From NCBI RefSeq assembly GCF_963082655.1, contig NC_081555.1:179616151-179680150 (forward strand): a stretch of 64,000 nucleotides of DNA, in the 5' to 3' direction. The notes under the pieces are model-generated. The model ran no database searches, was not told the origin of the DNA, and saw only the letters and a list, made by a program, of their open reading frames with translations. The position numbers were made by a program, and so were the translations under genes. Positions 24,441 through 37,675 of the stretch are shown piece by piece; the first letter of the stretch is position 1, and every line of letters begins with the position of its first letter. This DNA is from Stomoxys calcitrans (Eukaryota > Arthropoda > Insecta > Diptera > Muscidae).

Positions 24441-25946
24441 CTCTAATGTTTGGCCGTTGATTTAAATATGTAATTATAAAAAAAAGGCAAAACGGAATAA
24501 AAACGCTAGCCAGCAAAAACCAACACAAAACACATCATTACATATTCATCAGGAAAAACGACCGAGAGAAAATAAAGCGACACTAACTAAACGGGGCACC
24601 AACAACAAGAACAATGGCAATAAAAAAACATAACGAAAGGAGAAGGAGGATCAGATGCATACTCTAGTCTAGAACGCAGTGGCATGAAGTCCAACCGTCT
24701 TTGGTATTGTCGTCGTCGTTGGTTGTTGTCGTTGACGGCTATGTTAAATCATAATGTCCACCAACAACAATGACAGGGCAGGTCATAAAACGAATGAGAG
24801 GAGACACAAAAAAGCGGAGTAATTAACTCATTCTCCCTCTCTCTCTCTATCTCTCTCACTCTCACTGACTTGAAGTATCCTATAAATGTTATTGTAATGT
24901 TATGAGCAATGGAAACCAACACACACACACACACATAAACACCCAGAGACACCATGAATATGTCAATGACAATAGCAAAAGCAACAGCAACAGAGCTACA
25001 ACAACCACATTACTTAGCCATAAAACTTGCACCACAATAACGCAAAAACACAAAAACAAATACCAGAACAGAAAAAATAAGATGACAAGGAAAACAGAAC
25101 AAAAAAAATTAAGAATATACGAATGAAGGAATGTAATAATAATAAAATAGAAATAAAACAGACATTTATGCATAAAATAACACACTTATCCGATACTCTC
25201 TTAAAATCATATATATGTTGTTCATAAGAACACCCAAACACAACACACACATACATACATATACAGCCATTCATTCGTATTCGCATATGAAGCATTGAGT
25301 CATACACCTTGCTCTCTCAATCATCATTATCCAGATGTTCGGGCTCCCCACCTACGTGCGTTCGTATCTTGTGTGTGTTTGCGCGCCAAGTAAAGGAATG
25401 TGGGTCCGCACATTTGCACTCCCGTGTTTGGGGATATTTTTACGAAAAAAACTTGTATGAAAATGTCAACCGAGACAAAACATAAATGTTCCATTTGTCT
25501 CCTCAGTTGGTGTTTTTTTCGCCACCCATGCTCCTAGTGTAATAAAAGAGCAACAACAAACAACACAAAAAAAATAAATTAATAAAAATTACAAACAGAT
25601 TCTTTGGCAGACTCCTTGCCCGACATACCTTGCGAGGACGATTGTAGAATATGGTCTTCGTCACTGGCAAAGACCTATAAGCAGGTTGCACAGTAGGAGT
25701 TTGGAGAAATTTTCTTATTTATTTTTTTTTTTTGTAATTAAATTTAAAATAAATATTTTTGGATATAATTTTAATCAAAAATTGACCTAAATTACGATTA
25801 CAATGAAGTTTTATTTGTAGATAAACTTCACACATGTTATGCCTATATAATGGAGGTGGACTTACATTTTGGATATATGTGTAAGAGTAAAATAGCAATC
25901 GATTACTGCTACAATTACTTTATGAAAATTAAGTTGAAATTTACGC
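24441..25946. other. Single-copy block with microsatellites
   Basis: No gene recognised. A CT run lies at about 24833-24866, a CA run at 24919-24934 and many CAACA words around 24960-25060. It resembles fly intergenic or intronic sequence. Confidence 0.55.
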
Positions 25947-25967
25947 AAAAAAAAAAAAAAAAAAAAA
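25947..25967. repeat. Poly(A) run, 21 bp
   Basis: A pure A run seven bases before the Rep-A head at 25974 (a(21) cataac aagtaaaagcg). It could be the tail of an older retroposon or a preferred insertion site. Confidence 0.8.
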
Positions 25968-25973
25968 CATAAC

Positions 25974-27200
25974 AAGTAAAAGCGTTCTAAGTTCGACCGA
26001 GCCGAATCTTATCGCATTTGTCGAGTTCCTTTCCCGGTGTTTCTTTTTAGGCAAACAAAGTAAAGGAAGGGATAAGAGAAAGGAATTTCTATGATATTGG
26101 AGCTATATGAAGTTATGGTCAAATTCGGACCATATTGAAATGAATGTTGGAGACCATAGTAGAAGTCATTGTGTAAAATTTAGCCAAATCGAATAAGAAT
26201 TGCCCCTTTAGGGGCTCAAAAAGTAAAATAGGGAGGTCGTTTTAGAGGGGACCTGTATTGGACCAACAAAGAGGAAAAATTTAAACGCTCCTAACATCAA
26301 ATATGAGTCAACACCTTTATACATGGTCGCACTCTATTCTGTCACGAGTAGATAATGGCGAATGGATTCGAGAAGTACTAAGTCAGTGTTACAATCTTAT
26401 GGAAAGCTTTGATGGGTTCGATTCTCACTAATCTGTCGAAATTGTGGTGTGATAGTAGACCATGATATGTATGATATGTGCATATCCACTTCCACAGGGA
26501 TATTTTTTTCGTAAGTAGTAGCAACTCCGTCTTCTACATGGCAAGTTGCAAATCGTGGGACTCCAGCCAGTCTTTTTCCGTTAGCACGTATGTTGAAGGT
26601 CATGTTGTACAAATTTCGCCCAAATCGGTTTATATGGCAGCTATATCAGGTTATGAACCGATTTGAACCATACTTGGCAAAGTTGTTGGAAGTTGTGACA
26701 AAAAAGTCATGCAAAGTTTTAGCCAAATCGGATAAGAATTGCGTACTCTAGTGGCTCAAGAAGTCAAGATTCAAGATCGGTATATATGGCAGCTATATCA
26801 GGTTATGGACCGATTTGAACCATACTTAACACAGTTATTGGAAGTGATACCAAAACACCACGTGCAAAATTTTAGTCAAATCGGACTGAAATTGCGCCCT
26901 CTATTGGCTCAAGAAGTCAAGACCCAAGATCGGATTATATAGCAGCTATATCAAAACATGGACCGATATGGCCCATATACAATACAAACCGACCTACACC
27001 TATAAGAAGTATTTGTGCAAAATTTCAAGCGGCTAACTTTATTCCTTCGAGAGTTAGAGTGTTTTCGACAGACAGACGGATTGACTCGCTGACGAGCGGA
27101 CGGTGGGACATGCCTAGATCGACATAAAATGTCATGACGATCAATAATATATATACTTTTTGGGGTCTGAGACGAATATTTCGAGGATTTACAAATAATC
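25974..27200 (+). repeat. Rep-A element split by unrelated sequence
   Basis: The head (aagtaaaagcgttctaagttcgaccgagccgaa) lacks the tataccctccacc segment. After one monomer, Rep-A is interrupted at about 26256-26590 by unrelated sequence, then three monomers and a tail resume (gacagacagacggattgactc...catgcctagatcgacataaaatgtcatgacgatc). The terminal ggtggagggtata is lost. Confidence 0.75.
26256..26590. other. Foreign insert within Rep-A
   Basis: About 335 bp with no Rep motif, flanked on both sides by Rep-A core. It contains gggttcgattctcac (B-box-like) near 26412. I see no reading frame, terminal repeat or clear target duplication. Confidence 0.5.
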
Positions 27201-27299
27201 CATTTTATACTTGAATAGAGGATGCAGTTATTAATCCGCCCCATGCCACTATGGACATATACAAAAGCCATGTAATCGGCTTTTTGTGCGCTCTTCATT

Positions 27300-27740
27300 C
27301 GATTAATAGCCGAAACAAAACAAAATTTATTCCATTAAAAGATTTTGTATTACTTAACATTCGATTCATTTTAACATTCAGCTCGACTAAAACTCCCGAA
27401 TAATGTAAATTTTAGCTTTTTGGTAAAATTTCACTGAACATTTTTTTTAACATACATTTTTACTCAAATTTTGTCTTAAGATACATTTATGTTTGAATTC
27501 TGTCTTAAGATAAAATTCTACTCAAATTTTACAAAATTTTTTACTTAAAATTTTACTCAAAAAATTATGTTTCACTCAAATTTGGGTTTGTAAAAAATTA
27601 AACCCAAAATCTGTTTTGAATAACTTTTCTAAAAAATTTTTTAGATGAAACTTCACTCAAATTGATCTTAAGATAATTTTTACAAATTTCACTAAAATTT
27701 TGTCTTTTTGTAAAATTTCACTAAAATTTTGTCTCTCTTT
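27300..27740. repeat. Degenerate AT-rich tandem repeat
   Basis: Irregular recurrence of 'aaaattttactcaaattttgtcttaaga' and 'gtaaaatttcactaaaattttgtc' phrases about every 30-45 bp. No conserved frame. Confidence 0.55.
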
Positions 27741-27744
27741 GCAG

Positions 27745-27812
27745 AGAAGTTTTACATGGCATAGCACCCCACAAATGTTGCCAGCATTAGGAGGAGAAAA
27801 CCACCGCTGAAT
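27745..27812 (-). mobile_element. SINE-1 fragment, reverse
   Basis: Only the middle of the SINE body remains: agaagttttacatggcatagca...acaaatgttgccagcattaggagg...accaccgctga, in reverse. Confidence 0.8.
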
Positions 27813-28949
27813 AGAAAGCATTGAATGTGATCTCGAGCTAGAAGATGTATCAAAAATGAATTTTGTTTAAATTTTTTTTTTTGAGACAAAAATACCTTGA
27901 AATCTTCCTTTACTATGCAATTTGATTGAGAGCTTGCATTTAGTAAAACTTTTTCCAAAACCACTGTCCTTTTTTTACCGATAAAACGGGCAAAATTACA
28001 AAAGCAGGAAATGAAATTGAACCGAAGAAAAAAATATATAGCATTGGAAAGGTAAAACGAAGCAACAAAAATGATGATATATAAACTCATTCACTCGCTT
28101 TGGAGTGCTAGCAGCCATCAACAAAGAGTTCCAAACATAACGAAGGTATGGCATACAGACACAGTGTCTGCCAGAAAGTTAGTCAGCACGGTAGTCATTT
28201 CGTCTACATGTCCTGTTTTGTCCTCCCACAGCAAGAAAACACAAACACACGGACACATGGTAAATGCTCACACACACATATCCTTATTCATATCTATGTT
28301 CACTTGCAAGACAATGACAAAAGTATGCGGAAATTCACATACATTTGGCAGAACAAAAGAAAATTATGTTACGTTAAGGTGCCTCCTAAAAGGTGGAGCT
28401 GTCATAACAGGAAAACAACGACAATGACGAAGACATGACAGGCGACACAACCGCTGCCGCCACCATCAACAGGAAGTTGGATGCCAAGCACATAGAAACA
28501 TAAATTCATAGTTGGGGGTGGGATGTTTTTGGTAGAGTAACTTTTATGTGCATGCCAGGAGGAGGCATATTAAGCTGGAGCACCTAGAACACTAATAACG
28601 ACATGTTTCCGCATCACTAGCTTCCACATCATAATTATTGTCCAATTTTGTCATTGTCCCAAAGTTGAGAGGATTTTTAGCTGGCATCTAATTGTTCTCG
28701 ATTAAAGAATGGGGCAAATTCCTGCAACTATTGGGAATTAAACATCAATACCAACAGGAAGGGTGTAGTAATTAGAGTAAATTGCATCATTCATTGACTA
28801 TATTGGATTTTTTTACGGGTTCATACAGTTAAAGAAGTCAGCAAATTTGGATGATTAATACGATAATGTTTTGACATATAATGCTAAAAATGCCAAACCT
28901 TCGGGCAAAACTTTGGTCGCTTTAGTTATTAAGGCTTACGAGGAAACGA
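27813..28949. other. Single-copy DNA, no gene recognised
   Basis: AT-rich. Overlapping frames at 28071-28438 are rich in His and Thr because of CACA words and look non-coding. Confidence 0.5.
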
Positions 28950-30220
28950 TGTGAAGACCTTTTTGGCAGACAAGTTGTCTAGCACCCAACGAAGGGCAAT
29001 AAGAGAAGAAGCATTCTGAGGCAAGGAATCTCCAAGATACTGCTGAGGTCATGGTGAAAAGCGACGCTGATGTTTAAACATATAGTTGAGATGGCAATAA
29101 AATAATAGACGGATTTCCTCAATTTGCCATCTTCGCCCCGGCAATAGCTGAAATATTTCCGTTACTTAAGCCAGGTAAATCCTCGGTCCAGGGGAAGTCA
29201 TATAGGCCGAGCTCTCTAATATCCCCGGTCACGAATGCACTTTAGGACCTATTACTGCCTGGTTTGAGTTCTCACCTATCGGGTTCCCTAAGATGCACAT
29301 CACTTACAGCAGTCACCATACATATCATCAGTGTTCTGAATGGGAGAAAACCTTGTAAAGGAACTGTTCACGTGACCATTGACTAATCAAAGGCATTCGA
29401 TGGATTCATCACACCACACTCTTTAATGAAGCCATCCCGGCTCGTGAGAGGATAACTATGAGCACCACTCAGTTTGGAACATTGAGTTTCGATTTGTGTG
29501 GTTTTCCTCGTTATCATAAGAAGCTCAGCTGAGAGTTACCGGTTATGGATTGTGAAACGCTCAGTAGGGATACGGGTATTGAGTGAAGAGGCCGGGTGGC
29601 ACCGGCTCTTGCATAATTACTGAGGGCCTATAATACTCTATATAACAAATCGAGTTATTGGGGAGTTTAAATAACCAAAGTTCAATATGTTCCTGCGGCG
29701 ACCGGTCTTATGAACCGAAATGATGTTGCTCACCTATAGCTGGATGACGGGATTGATACCTCCCCCTAGAAACATGTGGCTACTACAGCAACATCAAGAT
29801 GACGTCATTGTTTCTGATCTCCCACACTCGAGGAAGAAAACTCTGGTCTTAGTCCCTTGATAACTTCCTCTTGATATCAGCCCATACTACTGCAATCCGC
29901 CATAAGACACGAAAGGAGAACAAGGAACTTTAATCTTTGGTCGGCAGTACTTGGGAAACGAATATCTCAGCTCCACTGTGGACTGCCGGAGTTAGAAAAC
30001 CTCAGTGGAGAAACCTGCAGAATTATCAAAACCCCGGACTAAGGACCATTAGGGGTTGCCACCACGAAGCAAGCATTGACCATCTGTATAAAGATCTTTA
30101 AAATTGTAGATCATTGTGAACTTTTAGCTAAATAACTTCTCTTAAGCTTCCATCGGAAAGGTTACCCGAACTTTAAAGTCGCCGAGGTGGAACCCTCTTT
30201 TTGAGATAAGATCCATCAAT
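28950..30220 (+). pseudogene. Decayed jockey-like non-LTR reverse transcriptase
   Basis: Frame-broken translation shows the order expected of jockey-clade reverse transcriptases: a 'LKPGKSSVQGKSYRPSSL' block (about 29160-29220), 'VTID-stop-SKAFDG' (29372-29402, where the family has DLSKAFD) and much later a thumb-like region with '...WRNLQNYQNPGLRTI' (about 30000-30060) and 'LLLSFHRKGYPNF' (about 30140-30175). Numerous stops and frameshifts make it inactive. I did not find the YADD box. Endonuclease and ORF1 are absent, so it is 5'-truncated. Confidence 0.65.
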
Positions 30221-31511
30221 ATCTGTGGAGTCGATAAATTTGTTCGACTTCGATCGCGAAGTGCTCGTAACCTGGTCTGTCACTACTATGGTATCACAAT
30301 GAACTTAAATTGTGTAAACAAGTCTGTTCAGAAAATAGACACCGAAAGGTGAATTCACCTGAAGGCCAGTCCGCCCCATTGTGACACCCTAGTAAGAAAA
30401 AGAAAAGCGAAAACTTGGTGAAAAATTCCGTCCTTAATGGGTGACAGGAAGATGACAACATATGCAAAATACTGGAAATATAGGAATATAATAAGGAGCA
30501 AGCGCCTAGGCTTCCCCGGAGCGTATTCAAATATTACTCGCCAAGTGCCAAGCATTGGTTGTTGTTGCTGTAACTACATTTTCATGTGGAGTTGGTGATC
30601 CTCGTCAAGCTCTTATAGGTGAACAAGCTCTTTAAGGTCCAAAGGGCCGATCGCCGCGGGATCAATGTTGCCATTGGTTTTTTAAAAGCGCCAATAACTC
30701 GCCTAGTCATCTCAAGCATCATAGACACTCAGTATTTGTGCAAGAGCCAGTGCCATACGATCTCTCACTGAGACTCTCCACTCGATACCGCTGATTGTCC
30801 GCGACTGCCGTTGCAGCTACTCCGTATGTAGCATTCTACTATTCACAACCACACAGATCGGACCTCAATGTGTGATGCTCACAGCTATCCCGCGCCGGGC
30901 TCAGCAACTGCGCTTGCATGACAGCGAGTTGAAGATTTCATTTCCTCGAATCTTCATCAAAATTTTAATTTAATTTCCTCGAATCTGCATAGACACATCT
31001 GCAAGTTCACCGAGATCGGAGAGAACCACCTAGGATGAAAAGCCTAAGCCCCTGTGCAGCGGGGCATGAAGAGTGCTGTTCGATCGTCTTATCCTCATCC
31101 AGATACGGGACCCCCACGCGCGGTCATATAGCCAATCACACAGTGTCCGGCTATGACTCCTGTTATGTACTAAGTGACCCCCTATCAAAGGCAAACTCCC
31201 TCGTCCTCTTCCTACTGCTTTGAATTGGTGACAATCTGTAGTTGACATAATGCACACTATTCATTGTAGATGGCGCGAAAGACCTGCCTAGAAAGATCAA
31301 AGATCCGGATGGTGTAGCACACTAAACACGCGTTAAGGCTAGACGATACTATCACTATCCACAAGACCCCAGGACACCAATCAAATATCAGATTTCCCGG
31401 ACGAGCAAAATAACGTAACTGCAAAATAACTGTGGACCGCTCCCAATGAAGCGCCCAAATTTCAGGAGTTAGCTCTAGGGACTATAGCTGATAAGAATGA
31501 TAAAAAAAAAA
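30221..31511. other. Probable retroelement-derived sequence, unassigned
   Basis: Directly downstream of the jockey-like remnant and more GC-rich than the surrounding DNA. 30553-30960 looks like a dispersed repeat. 31030-31260 has a minus-strand 75-codon frame without a recognisable domain. This may be the 3' part of the jockey-like element plus another insertion. Confidence 0.4.
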
Positions 31512-32515
31512 ACAAGTAAAAGCGTGCTAAGTTCGGCCGGGCTAAATCTAAACCCCCCCACCATGGATCGCCTTTGGCGAGTTCTTTTCCCGACATCTCT
31601 TCTTAGGCAAAACAAGAATAAAAGAAAAGATTTGCTCTGCTATTAGAGCAATATCAAAATATGGTCCGGTTCGGACCACAATTAAATTATATGTTGGAGG
31701 CCTGTGTAAAATGTCAGCCAATTCGAAGAAGAATTGCGCCCTTTGGGTGCTCAAGAAGTAAAATAGAGAGATCGATTTATATGGGAGCTGTATTAGGCTA
31801 TAGGCCGATTCAGACCATAATAAACACCTATTTTGATGGTCATTAGAGGATCTGTCGTACAAATTTTCAGGCAAATCGGATAATAATTGCGACCTCTAGA
31901 GGCTCAAGAAGTCAAGATCCCAGATCGGTTTATATGGCAGCTATATCAGGTTATGAACCGATTTAAACCTTATTTGGCACAGTTGTTGAAAGTCATAGCG
32001 AAACACGTCGTGCAAAATTTCATTCGAATCGGATAAGAATTGCGCCCTCTAGAGACTCAAGATATCAAGACCCAAGATCGGTTTCTATGGCAGCTATATC
32101 AGGTTATGGATCGATTTGAACCATACTTGGCACAGTTGTTGGTTGCCATAACAAAAACACGAAGTGCAAAATTTCATACCAATCGGATAAGAATTGAGCA
32201 CTCTAGAGGCTCCATTTACAATCCCAACCGACCTACACTAATAGGAAGTATTTGTGCAAAATTTCAAGCGGCTAGCTTTACTCCTTCGAAAGTTAGCGTG
32301 CTTTCGACAGGCAGACGGACGGACAGACGGATGGACAGACAGACAGATGGACAGACAGACGGACGGACATGACTAGATCAACATAAAATGTCACGACGAT
32401 CAAGAATATATCGACTTTCTAGGGTCTCAGACCCATATTTCGAGGTGTTACAAACTGAATGACGAAATTAGTATGCCCCCATCCTATGGTGTAGGGTACA
32501 ATATGGGAAAATCAA
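31512..32515 (+). repeat. Rep-A element, both ends present
   Basis: The head aacaagtaaaagcgtgctaagttcggccgggc has a damaged box (taaaccccccc for tataccctcc). About three monomers follow, then a long GACGGACAGACGG tract (32308-32370) and the tail ending catcctatggtgtagggtacaatat. Terminal complementarity is partly lost on both sides. Confidence 0.85.
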
Positions 32516-34339
32516 CACTTCAAGCTCATAAGCACTTCAATTAGTTTTTACTCTTAGCTGGAAATTTGCTGGAAAACCAGAGTGGTTTACGTTTCTTATT
32601 TCTTTCAATTAAAATAATTTCCTTTCTCTCTCTCTCTCTCGCTTTCTCCCACAATTCGTTTTTGGCCATTTTCAAGTGCAAGGATATTCTCCTAGAGCAA
32701 TTACACAAATCCAAGCTCAATTAATTGTTTATGTCTGTTACAGTTTGTGGCCCACAATGTAATGAACGTGGTAAAGTGTTTAAAATGTTGGCCTTGAACG
32801 AAAAGGGATTTCCTACAAAGTGTTGTTTGGCTTGCAACCATTCCATCCTTTGACATCAACACGTATGCGTACATCACACATTCTAATTAAGTTTTTCGAA
32901 TTTGATAACCGCAATGTGTTTCACCATATTCCGACTAAAGTAAGTGAAGTGCTGTGGTGTTTGCTTCAAAATAGTTTATCTTAAAATGAAAGACAAATTT
33001 TTGCTAGAAATAAATAGAGGGAAAGCAAGGACATTTACTTTTCAAGAATATCGTCCCTTGAAGAGAATACCAAAAATGCTAAAGGATTTTCCTAGAAATT
33101 TTTACCTGTTATCTCATTTGGCTTAGACCTATGTAAGGTAAACTGCAATTAGCATAAATTTAAAAATCCAGGATATTTCTGTTTGGTATCAAAACATTTT
33201 TTTTTTATAAAAACAAACAAACCTTCCTGTATTTTTTTTCACAGAACTTTATCACTTTCTCCACAAGGACATCTTGAGCACTTCCATTGAAGTGATTTCG
33301 AGTTCCCTTGAGATTAAAAGATTTTCCTAAAACTGTAAGCTTCATATCTTATTTAGCATATTTTAGCCAAACTCTTATGCTGTCGATTTGAGGCCGTACT
33401 TCAAGTTTCCCCCAAACATTCAAAATTCATTGGAAATTCTTAATATGCGGTGTATCATTTGTGCAGGTGTGCAGGTGGATGAAGATAGCTTCCGTTAAGG
33501 CACATCCGTCAATTCCAGAAACCGTTTGAGTGACTGTATGTCAGAGGAAGCGTTCACTTTCCGAAAAAGTTTTCAATTACATTTGGAGGCTTTTAAAAGG
33601 CATCCTCCACACGATTGACATTTCGTAATTAAATGTATAAATTATAAACTTAAGTACAGGCAGTTTATGTCGATGCGTGTTTGTGGGTGTGTGCGCGAGT
33701 GTTTGCATGCATGTCTTCCAATAAACTAGAACCATTACACACACACACACACATCCACACACATGTTCAGAGATTACACACATACCTCTGTGGATTGGAA
33801 AGCAATTATGAAAAATCAATGAATGTCTGTGGAAGATGTGCACGAGAATTCGTGCACATGGGTGTAGGCAGAAGACTTTGTTAGCATTTAGAGCTATGTC
33901 CTGCATGAGTAAATGAGATAAGCCTGTACGATATGTATGCTTGGGTGTCTTTTGAAGGCAAACCGATTAAAATACAAGTTTGCTACTATTATCTGTGATA
34001 GGGATGCCAATATAGAGGACAGATGAGAACTAAACAGCTTTCTTAATTTCGAGCTAAAATCTAAATGGTAGGCTCACCCTTGAGTTTAGTATTATGAAGA
34101 ATGGAGTCGACATATAATGTTAAAGATGCTATTCAATTCAAAGACAAAATCAACAACAGCCTCATGAGTGGTGATGAGGTTCTAATTTCATTCGTCGTGG
34201 TTTCACTTATCCCAAGTATTCCGGTTAAATTGACCTTAAAACCGGTCAAAGACAAAGATAAAGAAAGAGAATGTCTAGCAGGTCTCTGGCATCGCCTTTT
34301 AATGCGGATATCGTAATGGAGGAGTTATTGGACAAAAAG
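32516..34339. other. Single-copy DNA, no gene recognised
   Basis: It includes a CT run at 32623-32640 and a CA run at 33737-33752. Short open frames only. Confidence 0.5.
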
Positions 34340-34495
34340 AAGTCAAGATCTTAGATCGGTTTATATGACACCTATACCAGATTATGAACCGATTTGAATC
34401 ATACTTGACACAGTTCATGGAAGTTATACCAAAACACCACGTCTTAAATTTCAGCTAAATCGGAGAAGAATTGCGTCCTATAGAGAATCAAGAAA
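34340..34495 (+). repeat. Solitary Rep-A monomer
   Basis: One diverged core unit (agaagtcaagatcttagatcggtttatatgacacctataccag...gaaccgatttgaatcatacttgacacag) with no head or tail. Confidence 0.75.
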
Positions 34496-34884
34496 TAAGT
34501 CTACAACTTTTTATCTGTTGATCTTACTTGTGCAGAATGTTCTATTCTAGACTGTTCTAGGAGGACACAGACTTTCAAGAAAGTGCTACTGTACTTCCAT
34601 ATCTTTAAGACAAGTTGAGATACAGGGTGTCAAAGATGACCACTTTTGACTTTTCCAACTTTCTGGAGGCCATAACTTTTGATCTACTGAACCGATTTGC
34701 ATGATTTGGGACTCTAGAGAAAGAACTTCTAACATTTTATGCCTTTTTGTACCGTAGACGAGGCATGAATTATTCAATTTTAAGATATCAAAATTTTGAC
34801 TTTAAGCAGTTTGAACATGGCATCGTTTTAGATATGAAAAATAATTTTTTTTTTGTCACAAATTTGCAAAATTTAAAAAAAAAA
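34496..34884. other. AT-rich sequence, no feature seen
   Basis: It contains tggaggccataacttttgatctactgaaccgatttgcatgatttggg, which reads like a diverged repeat core, but I cannot place it in a family. Confidence 0.4.
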
Positions 34885-35675
34885 CAGTAAGGAAAGGCAA
34901 TAGTCGGCACCGCCCGACACCTTACACCACCTAGTGCATGTAGTACTTGTTATATGTAGAACTTATCTCGAAATCTAGTCAGACTTTAATTTGGATACCA
35001 ATGAAATAGCAATTTAGAACCTTGATTGAGATTTTCCTACCATAGGACAAAAGATTTGGATTTCCACATCTTTAAAAGGCCATGTCGGATAAAAGACTAT
35101 ATGGGAGTTATATCGAAACCTGTGCCAATTTTAATGACACATACTGGGACATCAAGTAGAACTTCTCACGCCCTAGAGATGTCAAACAAAATTGTAGATT
35201 TTACTGCCTTAAAAGTTCATATCGGATGAAATATACACATTGGAGCTTTATCTAAATTAAGACGGATTTAAATGAAATTTTGCGCCCGTATTGGAACGTC
35301 AATTTAAACGTCTCATGCAAAATCGGACGAAAATTGTGGATTCTACAGCCTTAAAATACCATATCGGATGAACGATATATATGAGAGCTATATTTAAATC
35401 TGAACCGATTTTTTCAAAATCAATAGCGTTTGCCCTTGGGTCAAAAAAGTGACATGTGCAAAATTTTGTGACAATCGGACAACTAATACGACCTGCACTT
35501 TGATTACAAAAATATATGGACACACAGACGGACGGACATGGCTAAATCGAATCAGAAAGTGATTCTGAGTCGATCGGTATACTTATCAAAGGTCTGGCTC
35601 TTCTCCTTCTTAGCGTTGCAAACAAATGCACAAATCTATAATACCCTGTACCACAGTGGTGGTGTAGGGTATATA
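34885..35675 (+). repeat. Rep-D element
   Basis: The head region agtaaggaaaggcaatagtcggcaccgcccgacaccttacaccacc contains a GTCGG/CCGAC hairpin. Diverged core units follow (catatcggatgaacgatatatatgagagctatatttaaatctgaaccgattt). The tail is gacggacggacatggctaaatcgaatcagaaagtgattctgagtcgatcgg and ends taccctgtaccacagtggtggtgtagggtatat. Confidence 0.8.
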
Positions 35676-35925
35676 TACGAAATATTGATTTAGGATCCCA
35701 TAAAGTATATATATTCTTGATCGACTCGACATTCTGAATCGATCTAGCAATGTCCGCCCGTCTGTCGAAATCATGATGGCGGTCGAACGCGTAAAGCTAG
35801 CCGCTTGAAATTTTGCACAGATACTTCTTATTGATGTAGGCCGTTGGGGATTGCAAATTGGCCATATCTGGTCAGATTTGGATATGGCACCCATATATTT
35901 TGAGAATTTCTGCAATAAGGAAATA
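35676..35925 (-). repeat. Rep-A tail-side fragment, reverse
   Basis: It contains acgaaatattgatttaggatcccataaagtatatatattcttgatcgactcgac, the tccgcccgtctgtcg tract and agctagccgcttgaaattttgcacagatacttcttattgatgtaggccgttggggattgcaaattggcc. It ends within the last monomer. Confidence 0.75.
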
Positions 35926-37442
35926 ATGTTTTGTGAAAACTTTCCACAGTAAACGATTTTAGTACCTACCTTTTGATGTTAAATCTATCCGAGGAGCGAA
36001 CAAAGATTCGTATCATCAAGTTGTTGCAGCAAAGAAGAAAAGTACGATCTGACACTGTACGAAAGCTAGACATTGGAGAGCTGCAAACACAACAATGGCA
36101 ACGGCATAATGATCCAACTGCTTGATGAAAGCTCCCCTTGTCCTGATGATATAACAACGCAATGGCAAACCGTTGCCCACTCCATGAAAATTATCGAAAG
36201 ATCTGTACTTGGGTGCCAGAAGCCGCCCACAAGAATCACATGACACGACCATGGGTATCGAAATACTACTTAAACCTAGAATGCGGCATATAGAACAACA
36301 CTGCAATCAGTAGCAACACGCCAGATGAATGAGAGGTATTAGGAGAAGAGTGGAAATGTGTTCTACAAGGAAATGGAAACATCATTTTCATATCCCCTAA
36401 TACTGAGTTTCTATCCCATATAGAAGATAAATGGTCCGTTTTGTGTAACTCATATAGAGTCACTGAAAATAATTTTATCGAGCTGAATCTTGACCAACGT
36501 TATAGATAAACCATCCATAACAGTATATAGATATACATATATAAGTCCGTTTTCAATACCTATTAGTAAACATAGGTCAAATGACTGTTTAGATGTAGCT
36601 CCCATATAGAACGATCTCCATATTTTGTTCTTGACCCAATGGTTATCGAAAATGAATCGTCATCTCTAATATATTATACATGTACACGGTCACCATATGT
36701 GTCTTTGTGTGTGTAATCGTATATGTGTTTCGATTGTTTGTATGTATACATTGTTTCACATCTGTGTGTCATATGTTCTAGTTAATGTAATTGTCACATA
36801 TGCAATCCGAAAAGTACTCTGGCTTAGACTTGTTTAGTCCTCAGTACCTAAGCGATTGACAAGCAACTGACAAATGTTTACGCGATACGTATTCGAACAC
36901 ACACACACACACTCACACACTAAACGACACTACGTCAAAGGCGCATTCTCTATGTTTTTCCACCCATTTCAGTATCAGACAACAAAATAAAACGCTTCGT
37001 TGAAATCTAACGAAGAGAAATTATCGAAGATCCGTAACAATATTTACATTTGTGATGATATTGCGCTTGTCACCAGCAGCATCGAACCCCCACTACCCAG
37101 ACGGTCCATTCGCCGGTTATAGCATAGGAAAACCATTGGAAAACATGGTTGCTGGTAGTTGCAACGATGTTGTTTGTTTGCTTAGATTTTTTCGATAAAA
37201 TGTCAATGACGCAAGTAAAAAAATGCAAGAGGGTGAACGTCAAGAAGAAAAAAATTGATTTTTTTTAATTATGAAAATTTTGGAAAAACGATGTTTTCAA
37301 AAAATTATTTTTATTATTAACGAGTGATCTAAAGCTGGGTAAAATCCTGATCTCTTCCATTGAATGAAGGTTAACTATCGTTGACTCAATTTTTTAGTGA
37401 TTAGTTTTTAGGCCTAAGCCGGGTTATTACTCACATAAGATA
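35926..37442. other. Mostly single-copy DNA
   Basis: A Rep-D-like scrap lies at about 36550-36650 (gactgtttagatgtagctcccatatagaacgatctcc) and an AC run at 36897-36912. The minus-strand frames at 36016-36306 and 36266-36463 are unrecognised. Confidence 0.5.
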
Positions 37443-37668
37443 TTGGGTTGCCCAAAAAGTAATTGCGGATTTTTTAAAAGAAAGTAAATGCATTTTTAAT
37501 AAAACTTAGAATGAATTTTTATCAAATATACTTTTTTTCTAAAGTAAGCTAAAAGTAACAGCTGATAACTGACAGAAGAAAGAATGCAATTACATAGTCA
37601 TAAGCTGTGAAAAAATTTGTCAACGCCGACTATATGAAAAATCCGCAATTACTTTTTGGGCAACCCAA
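37443..37668. mobile_element. Mariner-type MITE, copy 1
   Basis: The 226-bp element is bounded by perfect 28-bp terminal inverted repeats beginning TTGGGTTGCCCAAAAAGTAA and flanked by TA on both sides (37441-37442 and 37669-37670). The termini match the 'TTGGGTTGCCCAA' type I know from mariner elements. The interior is non-coding, so it depends on a transposase elsewhere. Confidence 0.93.
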
Positions 37669-37675
37669 TAAAACT

